64,000 nt of DNA, from NCBI GenBank assembly GCA_037893225.1, contig JAZGUH010000927.1, positions 1 to 64,000 on the forward strand, given 5' to 3'. This DNA comes from Hippasteria phrygiana. Taxonomy: Eukaryota; Echinodermata; Asteroidea; Valvatida; Goniasteridae. Under the pieces are notes generated by a model, which saw only the letters and a program-made list of their open reading frames with translations, searched no databases and was not told the origin of the DNA. Positions 1 to 11,137 of this stretch are shown here, piece after piece. Position numbers and translations under genes: made by a program. Each line of letters opens with the position of its first letter. The first letter of the stretch is position 1.

Positions 1-232
1 TGAGTAAAGCAAGTCCATACCCCAGGGAATTTGACAGGCATGGAGCAATAAATAAAAGGTAATCTGCACACAGATGGTGGCCGGGAAGAAAATAAACATT
101 GCGAGGTTTGAATTTTCTCCACAAGTGTTAACTCTAAGAAGCCGCCGATAATTGCAACATGTAGCGCCAGATCTAAGCTATCCATACATGTCAAAATTAC
201 TGAATTTGGTTGATATTTCATGCAATTATGAA
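1..232 (+). repeat. Monomer class A (reference copy M1)
   Basis: Reference for monomer coordinates. Hand count gives 82 A, 59 T and 91 G+C (39.2%). Diagnostic bases are g37, a55, a57, t63, c64, c67, g77, g85 and g127. Landmarks are two overlapping AATAAA hexamers at 47-56 and a third at 91-96; GTTAAC (HpaI) at 127-132; AGATCT (BglII) at 169-174; ACATGT palindromes at 157-162 and 187-192; and five CpG sites, all between positions 82 and 166. A small dyad (TTCAT, six bases, ATGAA) ends the unit at 217-232. About 59 copies belong to this class. The 'start' is only a phase choice set by the window edge. Confidence 0.97.
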
Positions 233-464
233 TGAGTAAAGCAAGTCCATACCCCAGGGAATTTGACATGCATGGAGCAATAAATAGACGGTAACATGTA
301 CACAGATGTTGGCCGGAAAGAAAATAAACATTGCGAGGTTTGAATTTTCTCCACAAGTTTTAACTCTAAGAAGCCGCCGATAATTGCAACATGTAGCGCC
401 AGATCTAAGCTATCCATACATGTCAAAATTACTGAATTTGGTTGATATTTCATGCAATTATGAA
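233..464 (+). repeat. Monomer class B (reference copy M2)
   Basis: This is the commonest class, about 110 copies. It differs from A at nine substitutions: t37, g55, c57, c63, a64, t67, t77, a85 and t127, giving about 37.9% G+C. The t37 base completes the palindrome CATGCATG (positions 35-42, containing an NsiI site). The B-block creates a third ACATGT (62-67) and TGTACA (BsrGI), and removes one of the AATAAA hexamers. The t127 base destroys the HpaI site of class A. Private variants mark sub-lineages: c176 (M12, M17, M273), t63 (M92, M114, M122, M135), t98 (M218, M230) and g20 with t175 (M27, M253, M260). Confidence 0.97.
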
Positions 465-1160
465 TGAGTAAAGCAAGTCCATACCCCAGGGAATTTGACA
501 GGCATGGAGCAATAAATAAAAGGTAATCTGCACACAGATGGTGGCCGGGAAGAAAATAAACATTGCGAGGTTTGAATTTTCTCCACAAGTGTTAACTCTA
601 AGAAGCCGCCGATAATTGCAACATGTAGCGCCAGATCTAAGCTATCCATACATGTCAAAATTACTGAATTTGGTTGATATTTCATGCAATTATGAATGAG
701 TAAAGCAAGTCCATACCCCAGGGAATTTGACATGCATGGAGCAATAAATAGACGGTAACATGTACACAGATGTTGGCCGGAAAGAAAATAAACATTGCGA
801 GGTTTGAATTTTCTCCACAAGTTTTAACTCTAAGAAGCCGCCGATAATTGCAACATGTAGCGCCAGATCTAAGCTATCCATACATGTCAAAATTACTGAA
901 TTTGGTTGATATTTCATGCAATTATGAATGAGTAAAGCAAGTCCATACCCCAGGGAATTTGACAGGCATGGAGCAATAAATAAAAGGTAATCTGCACACA
1001 GATGGTGGCCGGGAAGAAAATAAACATTGCGAGGTTTGAATTTTCTCCACAAGTGTTAACTCTAAGAAGCCGCCGATAATTGCAACATGTAGCGCCAGAT
1101 CTAAGCTATCCATACATGTCAAAATTACTGAATTTGGTTGATATTTCATGCAATTATGAA

Positions 1161-1392
1161 TGAGTAAAGCAAGTCCATACCCCAGGGAATTTGACATGCA
1201 TGGAGCAATAAATAGACGGTAACATGTACACAGATGTTGGCCGGAAAGAAAATAAACATTGCGAGGTTTGAATTTTCTCCACAAGTTTAAACTCTAAGAA
1301 GCCGCCGAAAATTGCAACATGTAGCGCCAGATCTAAGCTATCCATACATGTCAAAATTACTGAATTTGGTTGATATTTCATGCAATTATGAA
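1161..1392 (+). repeat. Monomer class C (reference copy M6)
   Basis: A class-B monomer with two linked changes, a129 and a149, never seen apart in this window. The first turns the HpaI/B-type position into the 8-bp palindrome GTTTAAAC (PmeI) at 125-132. Sixteen copies exist: M6, M10, M15, M19, M36, M39, M87, M101, M109, M117, M171, M184, M195, M267, M271 and M275. Every copy is followed by a class-B monomer. It is preceded by A near both ends of the window and by class I in the central part, which separates two lineages of HOR. M10 and M15 also carry c51; M171, M184 and M195 carry a41. Confidence 0.95.
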
Positions 1393-1856
1393 TGAGTAAA
1401 GCAAGTCCATACCCCAGGGAATTTGACATGCATGGAGCAATAAATAGACGGTAACATGTACACAGATGTTGGCCGGAAAGAAAATAAACATTGCGAGGTT
1501 TGAATTTTCTCCACAAGTTTTAACTCTAAGAAGCCGCCGATAATTGCAACATGTAGCGCCAGATCTAAGCTATCCATACATGTCAAAATTACTGAATTTG
1601 GTTGATATTTCATGCAATTATGAATGAGTAAAGCAAGTCCATACCCCAGGGAATTTGACATGCATGGAGCAATAAATAGACGGTAACATGTACACAGATG
1701 TTGGCCGGAAAGAAAATAAACATTGCGAGGTTTGAATTTTCTCCACAAGTTTTAACTCTAAGAAGCCGCCGATAATTGCAACATGTAGCGCCAGATCTAA
1801 GCTATCCATACATGTCAAAATTACTGAATTTGGTTGATATTTCATGCAATTATGAA

Positions 1857-2784
1857 TGAGTAAAGCAAGTCCATACCCCAGGGAATTTGACAGGCATGGA
1901 GCAATAAATAAAAGGTAATCTGCACACAGATGGTGGCCGGGAAGAAAATAAACATTGCGAGGTTTGAATTTTCTCCACAAGTGTTAACTCTAAGAAGCCG
2001 CCGATAATTGCAACATGTAGCGCCAGATCTAAGCTATCCATACATGTCAAAATTACTGAATTTGGTTGATATTTCATGCAATTATGAATGAGTAAAGCAA
2101 GTCCATACCCCAGGGAATTTGACATGCATGGAGCAATACATAGACGGTAACATGTACACAGATGTTGGCCGGAAAGAAAATAAACATTGCGAGGTTTGAA
2201 TTTTCTCCACAAGTTTAAACTCTAAGAAGCCGCCGAAAATTGCAACATGTAGCGCCAGATCTAAGCTATCCATACATGTCAAAATTACTGAATTTGGTTG
2301 ATATTTCATGCAATTATGAATGAGTAAAGCAAGTCCATACCCCAGGGAATTTGACATGCATGGAGCAATAAATAGACGGTAACATGTACACAGATGTTGG
2401 CCGGAAAGAAAATAAACATTGCGAGGTTTGAATTTTCTCCACAAGTTTTAACTCTAAGAAGCCGCCGATAATTGCAACATGTAGCGCCAGATCTAAGCTA
2501 TCCATACATGTCAAAATTACTGAATTTGGTTGATATTTCATGCAATTATGAATGAGTAAAGCAAGTCCATACCCCAGGGAATTTGACATGCATGGAGCAA
2601 TAAATAGACGGTAACATGTACACAGATGTTGGCCGGAAAGAAAATAAACATTGCGAGGTTTGAATTTTCTCCACAAGTTTTAACTCTAAGAAGCCGCCGA
2701 TAATTGCAACATGTAGCGCCAGATCTACGCTATCCATACATGTCAAAATTACTGAATTTGGTTGATATTTCATGCAATTATGAA
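1857..2784 (+). repeat. Four-monomer block M9-M12, first copy
   Basis: Order A, C with c51, B, B with c176. The second copy is M14-M17 at 3017-3944, offset 1160 bp, with no base difference noticed. One A' monomer (M13) lies between them. Confidence 0.92.
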
Positions 2785-3016
2785 TGAGTAAAGCAAGTCC
2801 ATACCCCAGGGAATTTGACAGGCATGGAGCAATAAATAAAAGGTAATCTGCACACAGATGGTGGCCGGGAAGAAAATAAACATTGCGAGGTTTGAATTTT
2901 CTCCACAAGTTTTAACTCTAAGAAGCCGCCGATAATTGCAACATGTAGCGCCAGATCTAAGCTATCCATACATGTCAAAATTACTGAATTTGGTTGATAT
3001 TTCATGCAATTATGAA
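2785..3016 (+). repeat. Monomer class A' (reference copy M13)
   Basis: Class-A bases from 37 to 85 but t127 as in class B, so the exchange point lies between 85 and 127. About 20 copies, mostly between 11.6 and 41.5 kb. A sub-lineage with t143 (a CpG lost to TpG) is found at M130, M140, M147, M160 and M173, and is followed each time by class E and then B. M130 and M140 additionally carry a125. M13 itself is the only A' in the left 11 kb and interrupts two copies of an otherwise identical four-monomer block. Confidence 0.93.
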
Positions 3017-5336
3017 TGAGTAAAGCAAGTCCATACCCCAGGGAATTTGACAGGCATGGAGCAATAAATAAAAGGTAATCTGCACACAGATGGTGGCCGG
3101 GAAGAAAATAAACATTGCGAGGTTTGAATTTTCTCCACAAGTGTTAACTCTAAGAAGCCGCCGATAATTGCAACATGTAGCGCCAGATCTAAGCTATCCA
3201 TACATGTCAAAATTACTGAATTTGGTTGATATTTCATGCAATTATGAATGAGTAAAGCAAGTCCATACCCCAGGGAATTTGACATGCATGGAGCAATACA
3301 TAGACGGTAACATGTACACAGATGTTGGCCGGAAAGAAAATAAACATTGCGAGGTTTGAATTTTCTCCACAAGTTTAAACTCTAAGAAGCCGCCGAAAAT
3401 TGCAACATGTAGCGCCAGATCTAAGCTATCCATACATGTCAAAATTACTGAATTTGGTTGATATTTCATGCAATTATGAATGAGTAAAGCAAGTCCATAC
3501 CCCAGGGAATTTGACATGCATGGAGCAATAAATAGACGGTAACATGTACACAGATGTTGGCCGGAAAGAAAATAAACATTGCGAGGTTTGAATTTTCTCC
3601 ACAAGTTTTAACTCTAAGAAGCCGCCGATAATTGCAACATGTAGCGCCAGATCTAAGCTATCCATACATGTCAAAATTACTGAATTTGGTTGATATTTCA
3701 TGCAATTATGAATGAGTAAAGCAAGTCCATACCCCAGGGAATTTGACATGCATGGAGCAATAAATAGACGGTAACATGTACACAGATGTTGGCCGGAAAG
3801 AAAATAAACATTGCGAGGTTTGAATTTTCTCCACAAGTTTTAACTCTAAGAAGCCGCCGATAATTGCAACATGTAGCGCCAGATCTACGCTATCCATACA
3901 TGTCAAAATTACTGAATTTGGTTGATATTTCATGCAATTATGAATGAGTAAAGCAAGTCCATACCCCAGGGAATTTGACAGGCATGGAGCAATAAATAAA
4001 AGGTAATCTGCACACAGATGGTGGCCGGGAAGAAAATAAACATTGCGAGGTTTGAATTTTCTCCACAAGTGTTAACTCTAAGAAGCCGCCGATAATTGCA
4101 ACATGTAGCGCCAGATCTAAGCTATCCATACATGTCAAAATTACTGAATTTGGTTGATATTTCATGCAATTATGAATGAGTAAAGCAAGTCCATACCCCA
4201 GGGAATTTGACATGCATGGAGCAATAAATAGACGGTAACATGTACACAGATGTTGGCCGGAAAGAAAATAAACATTGCGAGGTTTGAATTTTCTCCACAA
4301 GTTTAAACTCTAAGAAGCCGCCGAAAATTGCAACATGTAGCGCCAGATCTAAGCTATCCATACATGTCAAAATTACTGAATTTGGTTGATATTTCATGCA
4401 ATTATGAATGAGTAAAGCAAGTCCATACCCCAGGGAATTTGACATGCATGGAGCAATAAATAGACGGTAACATGTACACAGATGTTGGCCGGAAAGAAAA
4501 TAAACATTGCGAGGTTTGAATTTTCTCCACAAGTTTTAACTCTAAGAAGCCGCCGATAATTGCAACATGTAGCGCCAGATCTAAGCTATCCATACATGTC
4601 AAAATTACTGAATTTGGTTGATATTTCATGCAATTATGAATGAGTAAAGCAAGTCCATACCCCAGGGAATTTGACATGCATGGAGCAATAAATAGACGGT
4701 AACATGTACACAGATGTTGGCCGGAAAGAAAATAAACATTGCGAGGTTTGAATTTTCTCCACAAGTTTTAACTCTAAGAAGCCGCCGATAATTGCAACAT
4801 GTAGCGCCAGATCTAAGCTATCCATACATGTCAAAATTACTGAATTTGGTTGATATTTCATGCAATTATGAATGAGTAAAGCAAGTCCATACCCCAGGGA
4901 ATTTGACAGGCATGGAGCAATAAATAAAAGGTAATCTGCACACAGATGGTGGCCGGGAAGAAAATAAACATTGCGAGGTTTGAATTTTCTCCACAAGTGT
5001 TAACTCTAAGAAGCCGCCGATAATTGCAACATGTAGCGCCAGATCTAAGCTATCCATACATGTCAAAATTACTGAATTTGGTTGATATTTCATGCAATTA
5101 TGAATGAGTAAAGCAAGTCCATACCCCAGGGAATTTGACATGCATGGAGCAATAAATAGACGGTAACATGTACACAGATGTTGGCCGGAAAGAAAATAAA
5201 CATTGCGAGGTTTGAATTTTCTCCACAAGTTTTAACTCTAAGAAGCCGCCGATAATTGCAACATGTAGCGCCAGATCTAAGCTATCCATACATGTCAAAA
5301 TTACTGAATTTGGTTGATATTTCATGCAATTATGAA

Positions 5337-5568
5337 TGAGTAAAGCAAGTCCATACCCCAGGGAATTTGACATGCATGGAGCAATAAATAAAAGGTAATC
5401 TGCACACAGATGGTGGCCGGGAAGAAAATAAACATTGCGAGGTTTGAATTTTCTCCACAAGTTTTAACTCTAAGAAGCCGCCGATAATTGCAACATGTAG
5501 CGCCAGATCTAAGCTATCCATACATGTCAAAATTACTGAATTTGGTTGATATTTCATGCAATTATGAA
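5337..5568 (+). repeat. Monomer class D (reference copy M24)
   Basis: Carries t37 of class B joined to the A-block (55-85) and t127. The switch lies between 37 and 55, and another between 85 and 127. About 17 copies including two with additional switches (M47, M154). It is in effect A' with one base changed, so conversion of position 37 alone is an alternative to crossing over. M43 and M47 share c176 with the M12/M17/M273 B lineage. Confidence 0.93.
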
Positions 5569-5801
5569 TGAGTAAAGCAAGTCCATACCCCAGGGAATTT
5601 GACATGCATGGAGCAATAAATAGACGGTAACATGTACACAGATGTTGGCCGGAAAGAAAATAAACATTGCGAGGTTTGAATTTTCTCCACAAGTTTTAAC
5701 TCTAAGAAGCCGCCGATAATTGCAACATGTAGCGCCAGATCTAAGCTATCCTATACATGTCAAAATTACTGAATTTGGTTGATATTTCATGCAATTATGA
5801 A
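5569..5801 (+). repeat. Length-variant monomer M25 (233 bp, +1)
   Basis: Class B with one extra t after monomer position 183, near base 5752. It is the only insertion noticed among 275 copies and shifts the phase of all following copies by +1. The corresponding monomer M258 in the matching block near the right end lacks it. Confidence 0.95.
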
Positions 5802-6033
5802 TGAGTAAAGCAAGTCCATACCCCAGGGAATTTGACAGGCATGGAGCAATAAATAAAAGGTAATCTGCACACAGATGGTGGCCGGGAAGAAAATAAACAT
5901 TGCGAGGTTTGAATTTTCTCCACAAGTGTTAACTCTAAGAAGCCGCCGATAATTGCAACATGTAGCGCCAGATCTAAGCTATCCATACATGTCAAAATTA
6001 CTGAATTTGGTTGATATTTCATGCAATTATGAA

Positions 6034-6265
6034 TGAGTAAAGCAAGTCCATAGCCCAGGGAATTTGACATGCATGGAGCAATAAATAGACGGTAACATGT
6101 ACACAGATGTTGGCCGGAAAGAAAATAAACATTGCGAGGTTTGAATTTTCTCCACAAGTTTTAACTCTAAGAAGCCGCCGATAATTGCAACATGTAGCGC
6201 CAGATCTTAGCTATCCATACATGTCAAAATTACTGAATTTGGTTGATATTTCATGCAATTATGAA
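6034..6265 (+). repeat. Doubly marked B monomer M27 (g20, t175)
   Basis: Class B with g20 and t175. The same two changes occur together at M253 (58464-58695) and M260 (60088-60319) and nowhere else noticed. All three copies sit in the order A, marked B, D. The t175 change puts a stop in the minus-strand frame, so no 120-codon frame spans these copies. Confidence 0.94.
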
Positions 6266-9200
6266 TGAGTAAAGCAAGTCCATACCCCAGGGAATTTGAC
6301 ATGCATGGAGCAATAAATAAAAGGTAATCTGCACACAGATGGTGGCCGGGAAGAAAATAAACATTGCGAGGTTTGAATTTTCTCCACAAGTTTTAACTCT
6401 AAGAAGCCGCCGATAATTGCAACATGTAGCGCCAGATCTAAGCTATCCATACATGTCAAAATTACTGAATTTGGTTGATATTTCATGCAATTATGAATGA
6501 GTAAAGCAAGTCCATACCCCAGGGAATTTGACAGGCATGGAGCAATAAATAAAAGGTAATCTGCACACAGATGGTGGCCGGGAAGAAAATAAACATTGCG
6601 AGGTTTGAATTTTCTCCACAAGTGTTAACTCTAAGAAGCCGCCGATAATTGCAACATGTAGCGCCAGATCTAAGCTATCCATACATGTCAAAATTACTGA
6701 ATTTGGTTGATATTTCATGCAATTATGAATGAGTAAAGCAAGTCCATACCCCAGGGAATTTGACATGCATGGAGCAATAAATAGACGGTAACATGTACAC
6801 AGATGTTGGCCGGAAAGAAAATAAACATTGCGAGGTTTGAATTTTCTCCACAAGTTTTAACTCTAAGAAGCCGCCGATAATTGCAACATGTAGCGCCAGA
6901 TCTAAGCTATCCATACATGTCAAAATTACTGAATTTGGTTGATATTTCATGCAATTATGAATGAGTAAAGCAAGTCCATACCCCAGGGAATTTGACATGC
7001 ATGGAGCAATAAATAAAAGGTAATCTGCACACAGATGGTGGCCGGGAAGAAAATAAACATTGCGAGGTTTGAATTTTCTCCACAAGTTTTAACTCTAAGA
7101 AGCCGCCGATAATTGCAACATGTAGCGCCAGATCTAAGCTATCCATACATGTCAAAATTACTGAATTTGGTTGATATTTCATGCAATTATGAATGAGTAA
7201 AGCAAGTCCATACCCCAGGGAATTTGACAGGCATGGAGCAATAAATAAAAGGTAATCTGCACACAGATGGTGGCCGGGAAGAAAATAAACATTGCGAGGT
7301 TTGAATTTTCTCCACAAGTGTTAACTCTAAGAAGCCGCCGATAATTGCAACATGTAGCGCCAGATCTAAGCTATCCATACATGTCAAAATTACTGAATTT
7401 GGTTGATATTTCATGCAATTATGAATGAGTAAAGCAAGTCCATACCCCAGGGAATTTGACATGCATGGAGCAATAAATAGACGGTAACATGTACACAGAT
7501 GTTGGCCGGAAAGAAAATAAACATTGCGAGGTTTGAATTTTCTCCACAAGTTTTAACTCTAAGAAGCCGCCGATAATTGCAACATGTAGCGCCAGATCTA
7601 AGCTATCCATACATGTCAAAATTACTGAATTTGGTTGATATTTCATGCAATTATGAATGAGTAAAGCAAGTCCATACCCCAGGGAATTTGACATGCATGG
7701 AGCAATAAATAGACGGTAACATGTACACAGATGTTGGCCGGAAAGAAAATAAACATTGCGAGGTTTGAATTTTCTCCACAAGTTTTAACTCTAAGAAGCC
7801 GCCGATAATTGCAACATGTAGCGCCAGATCTAAGCTATCCATACATGTCAAAATTACTGAATTTGGTTGATATTTCATGCAATTATGAATGAGTAAAGCA
7901 AGTCCATACCCCAGGGAATTTGACAGGCATGGAGCAATAAATAAAAGGTAATCTGCACACAGATGGTGGCCGGGAAGAAAATAAACATTGCGAGGTTTGA
8001 ATTTTCTCCACAAGTGTTAACTCTAAGAAGCCGCCGATAATTGCAACATGTAGCGCCAGATCTAAGCTATCCATACATGTCAAAATTACTGAATTTGGTT
8101 GATATTTCATGCAATTATGAATGAGTAAAGCAAGTCCATACCCCAGGGAATTTGACATGCATGGAGCAATAAATAGACGGTAACATGTACACAGATGTTG
8201 GCCGGAAAGAAAATAAACATTGCGAGGTTTGAATTTTCTCCACAAGTTTAAACTCTAAGAAGCCGCCGAAAATTGCAACATGTAGCGCCAGATCTAAGCT
8301 ATCCATACATGTCAAAATTACTGAATTTGGTTGATATTTCATGCAATTATGAATGAGTAAAGCAAGTCCATACCCCAGGGAATTTGACATGCATGGAGCA
8401 ATAAATAGACGGTAACATGTACACAGATGTTGGCCGGAAAGAAAATAAACATTGCGAGGTTTGAATTTTCTCCACAAGTTTTAACTCTAAGAAGCCGCCG
8501 ATAATTGCAACATGTAGCGCCAGATCTAAGCTATCCATACATGTCAAAATTACTGAATTTGGTTGATATTTCATGCAATTATGAATGAGTAAAGCAAGTC
8601 CATACCCCAGGGAATTTGACAGGCATGGAGCAATAAATAAAAGGTAATCTGCACACAGATGGTGGCCGGGAAGAAAATAAACATTGCGAGGTTTGAATTT
8701 TCTCCACAAGTGTTAACTCTAAGAAGCCGCCGATAATTGCAACATGTAGCGCCAGATCTAAGCTATCCATACATGTCAAAATTACTGAATTTGGTTGATA
8801 TTTCATGCAATTATGAATGAGTAAAGCAAGTCCATACCCCAGGGAATTTGACATGCATGGAGCAATAAATAGACGGTAACATGTACACAGATGTTGGCCG
8901 GAAAGAAAATAAACATTGCGAGGTTTGAATTTTCTCCACAAGTTTAAACTCTAAGAAGCCGCCGAAAATTGCAACATGTAGCGCCAGATCTAAGCTATCC
9001 ATACATGTCAAAATTACTGAATTTGGTTGATATTTCATGCAATTATGAATGAGTAAAGCAAGTCCATACCCCAGGGAATTTGACATGCATGGAGCAATAA
9101 ATAGACGGTAACATGTACACAGATGTTGGCCGGAAAGAAAATAAACATTGCGAGGTTTGAATTTTCTCCACAAGTTTTAACTCTAAGAAGCCGCCGATAA

Positions 9201-10673
9201 TTGCAACATGTAGCGCCAGATCTAAGCTATCCATACATGTCAAAATTACTGAATTTGGTTGATATTTCATGCAATTATGAATGAGTAAAGCAAGTCCATA
9301 CCCCAGGGAATTTGACATGCATGGAGCAATAAATAGACGGTAACATGTACACAGATGTTGGCCGGAAAGAAAATAAACATTGCGAGGTTTGAATTTTCTC
9401 CACAAGTTTTAACTCTAAGAAGCCGCCGATAATTGCAACATGTAGCGCCAGATCTAAGCTATCCATACATGTCAAAATTACTGAATTTGGTTGATATTTC
9501 ATGCAATTATGAATGAGTAAAGCAAGTCCATACCCCAGGGAATTTGACAGGCATGGAGCAATAAATAAAAGGTAATCTGCACACAGATGGTGGCCGGGAA
9601 GAAAATAAACATTGCGAGGTTTGAATTTTCTCCACAAGTGTTAACTCTAAGAAGCCGCCGATAATTGCAACATGTAGCGCCAGATCTAAGCTATCCATAC
9701 ATGTCAAAATTACTGAATTTGGTTGATATTTCATGCAATTATGAATGAGTAAAGCAAGTCCATACCCCAGGGAATTTGACATGCATGGAGCAATAAATAA
9801 AAGGTAATCTGCACACAGATGGTGGCCTGGAAGAAAATAAACATTGCGAGGTTTGAATTTTCTCCACAAGTTTTAACTCTAAGAAGCCGCCGATAATTGC
9901 AACATGTAGCGCCAGATCTACGCTATCCATACATGTCAAAATTACTGAATTTGGTTGATATTTCATGCAATTATGAATGAGTAAAGCAAGTCCATACCCC
10001 AGGGAATTTGACATGCATGGAGCAATAAATAGACGGTAACATGTACACAGATGTTGGCCGGAAAGAAAATAAACATTGCGAGGTTTGAATTTTCTCCACA
10101 AGTTTTAACTCTAAGAAGCCGCCGATAATTGCAACATGTAGCGCCAGATCTAAGCTATCCATACATGTCAAAATTACTGAATTTGGTTGATATTTCATGC
10201 AATTATGAATGAGTAAAGCAAGTCCATACCCCAGGGAATTTGACATGCATGGAGCAATAAATAGACGGTAACATGTACACAGATGTTGGCCGGAAAGAAA
10301 ATAAACATTGCGAGGTTTGAATTTTCTCCACAAGTTTTAACTCTAAGAAGCCGCCGATAATTGCAACATGTAGCGCCAGATCTAAGCTATCCATACATGT
10401 CAAAATTACTGAATTTGGTTGATATTTCATGCAATTATGAATGAGTAAAGCAAGTCCATACCCCAGGGAATTTGACAGGCATGGAGCAATAAATAAAAGG
10501 TAATCTGCACACAGATGGTGGCCGGGAAGAAAATAAACATTGCGAGGTTTGAATTTTCTCCACAAGTGTTAACTCTAAGAAGCCGCCGATAATTGCAACA
10601 TGTAGCGCCAGATCTAAGCTATCCATACATGTCAAAATTACTGAATTTGGTTGATATTTCATGCAATTATGAA

Positions 10674-10905
10674 TGAGTAAAGCAAGTCCATACCCCAGGG
10701 AATTTGACATGCATGGAGCAATAAATAAAAGGTAATCTGCACACAGATGGTGGCCGGAAAGAAAATAAACATTGCGAGGTTTGAATTTTCTCCACAAGTT
10801 TTAACTCTAAGAAGCCGCCGATAATTGCAACATGTAGCGCCAGATCTACGCTATCCATACATGTCAAAATTACTGAATTTGGTTGATATTTCATGCAATT
10901 ATGAA
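10674..10905 (+). repeat. Hybrid monomer M47
   Basis: Carries t37, A bases at 55-77, then a85 of class B and t127, with c176. The switch lies between 77 and 85. The neighbour M48 is class E (g37 followed by B-block), so the two adjacent monomers carry complementary junction types. Confidence 0.9.
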
Positions 10906-11137
10906 TGAGTAAAGCAAGTCCATACCCCAGGGAATTTGACAGGCATGGAGCAATAAATAGACGGTAACATGTACACAGATGTTGGCCGGAAAGAAAATAA
11001 ACATTGCGAGGTTTGAATTTTCTCCACAAGTTTTAACTCTAAGAAGCCGCCGATAATTGCAACATGTAGCGCCAGATCTAAGCTATCCATACATGTCAAA
11101 ATTACTGAATTTGGTTGATATTTCATGCAATTATGAA
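10906..11137 (+). repeat. Monomer class E (reference copy M48)
   Basis: Carries g37 of class A joined to the B-block and t127, the reciprocal of the 37/55 junction seen in class D. About 23 copies, concentrated from 10.9 to 41.7 kb, with two more at M227 and M233. It usually follows A' and precedes G or B. M75 and M82 share a private t70; M127 carries t143; M98 carries a23. Confidence 0.93.

Larger units (their letters stand above)
1..9513 (+). repeat. HOR zone 1: A-C-B-B quartets (M1-M41)
   Basis: Class order is A B A B | A C B B | A C B B | A' | A C B B | A C B B | A B D B A B D A B D A B B | A C B | A C B B. The quartet is 928 bp. M9-M12 and M14-M17 share c51 in C and c176 in the last B. 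The central stretch M22-M34 has D copies, the 233-bp copy and the doubly marked M27. Confidence 0.88.

Noticed and set aside
1..7. AP-1-like TGAGTAA and octamer-like ATGCAAT at the monomer junction as regulatory sites
   Set aside because: Short degenerate matches in a repeated sequence; one chance match per unit multiplies into hundreds without meaning.
71..90. CENP-B box in the monomer
   Set aside because: The CGGG of class A lacks the required TTCG and the conserved A at the right spacing, and the B-block destroys the CGGG. No other match was seen.
217..232. Dyad TTCAT-6 nt-ATGAA at the monomer end as a replication or protein-binding site
   Set aside because: Arms of only five bases in A+T-rich DNA are expected by chance; no support for function.
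226..588. Minus-strand 120-codon open frames, one per 232 bp through the whole window
   Set aside because: Each begins with TTG rather than ATG, spans about one and a half monomers, overlaps the next one in another frame, and follows automatically from the repeat sequence. No known domain is visible, and the variants follow the DNA classes rather than a protein pattern. Not annotated as genes.
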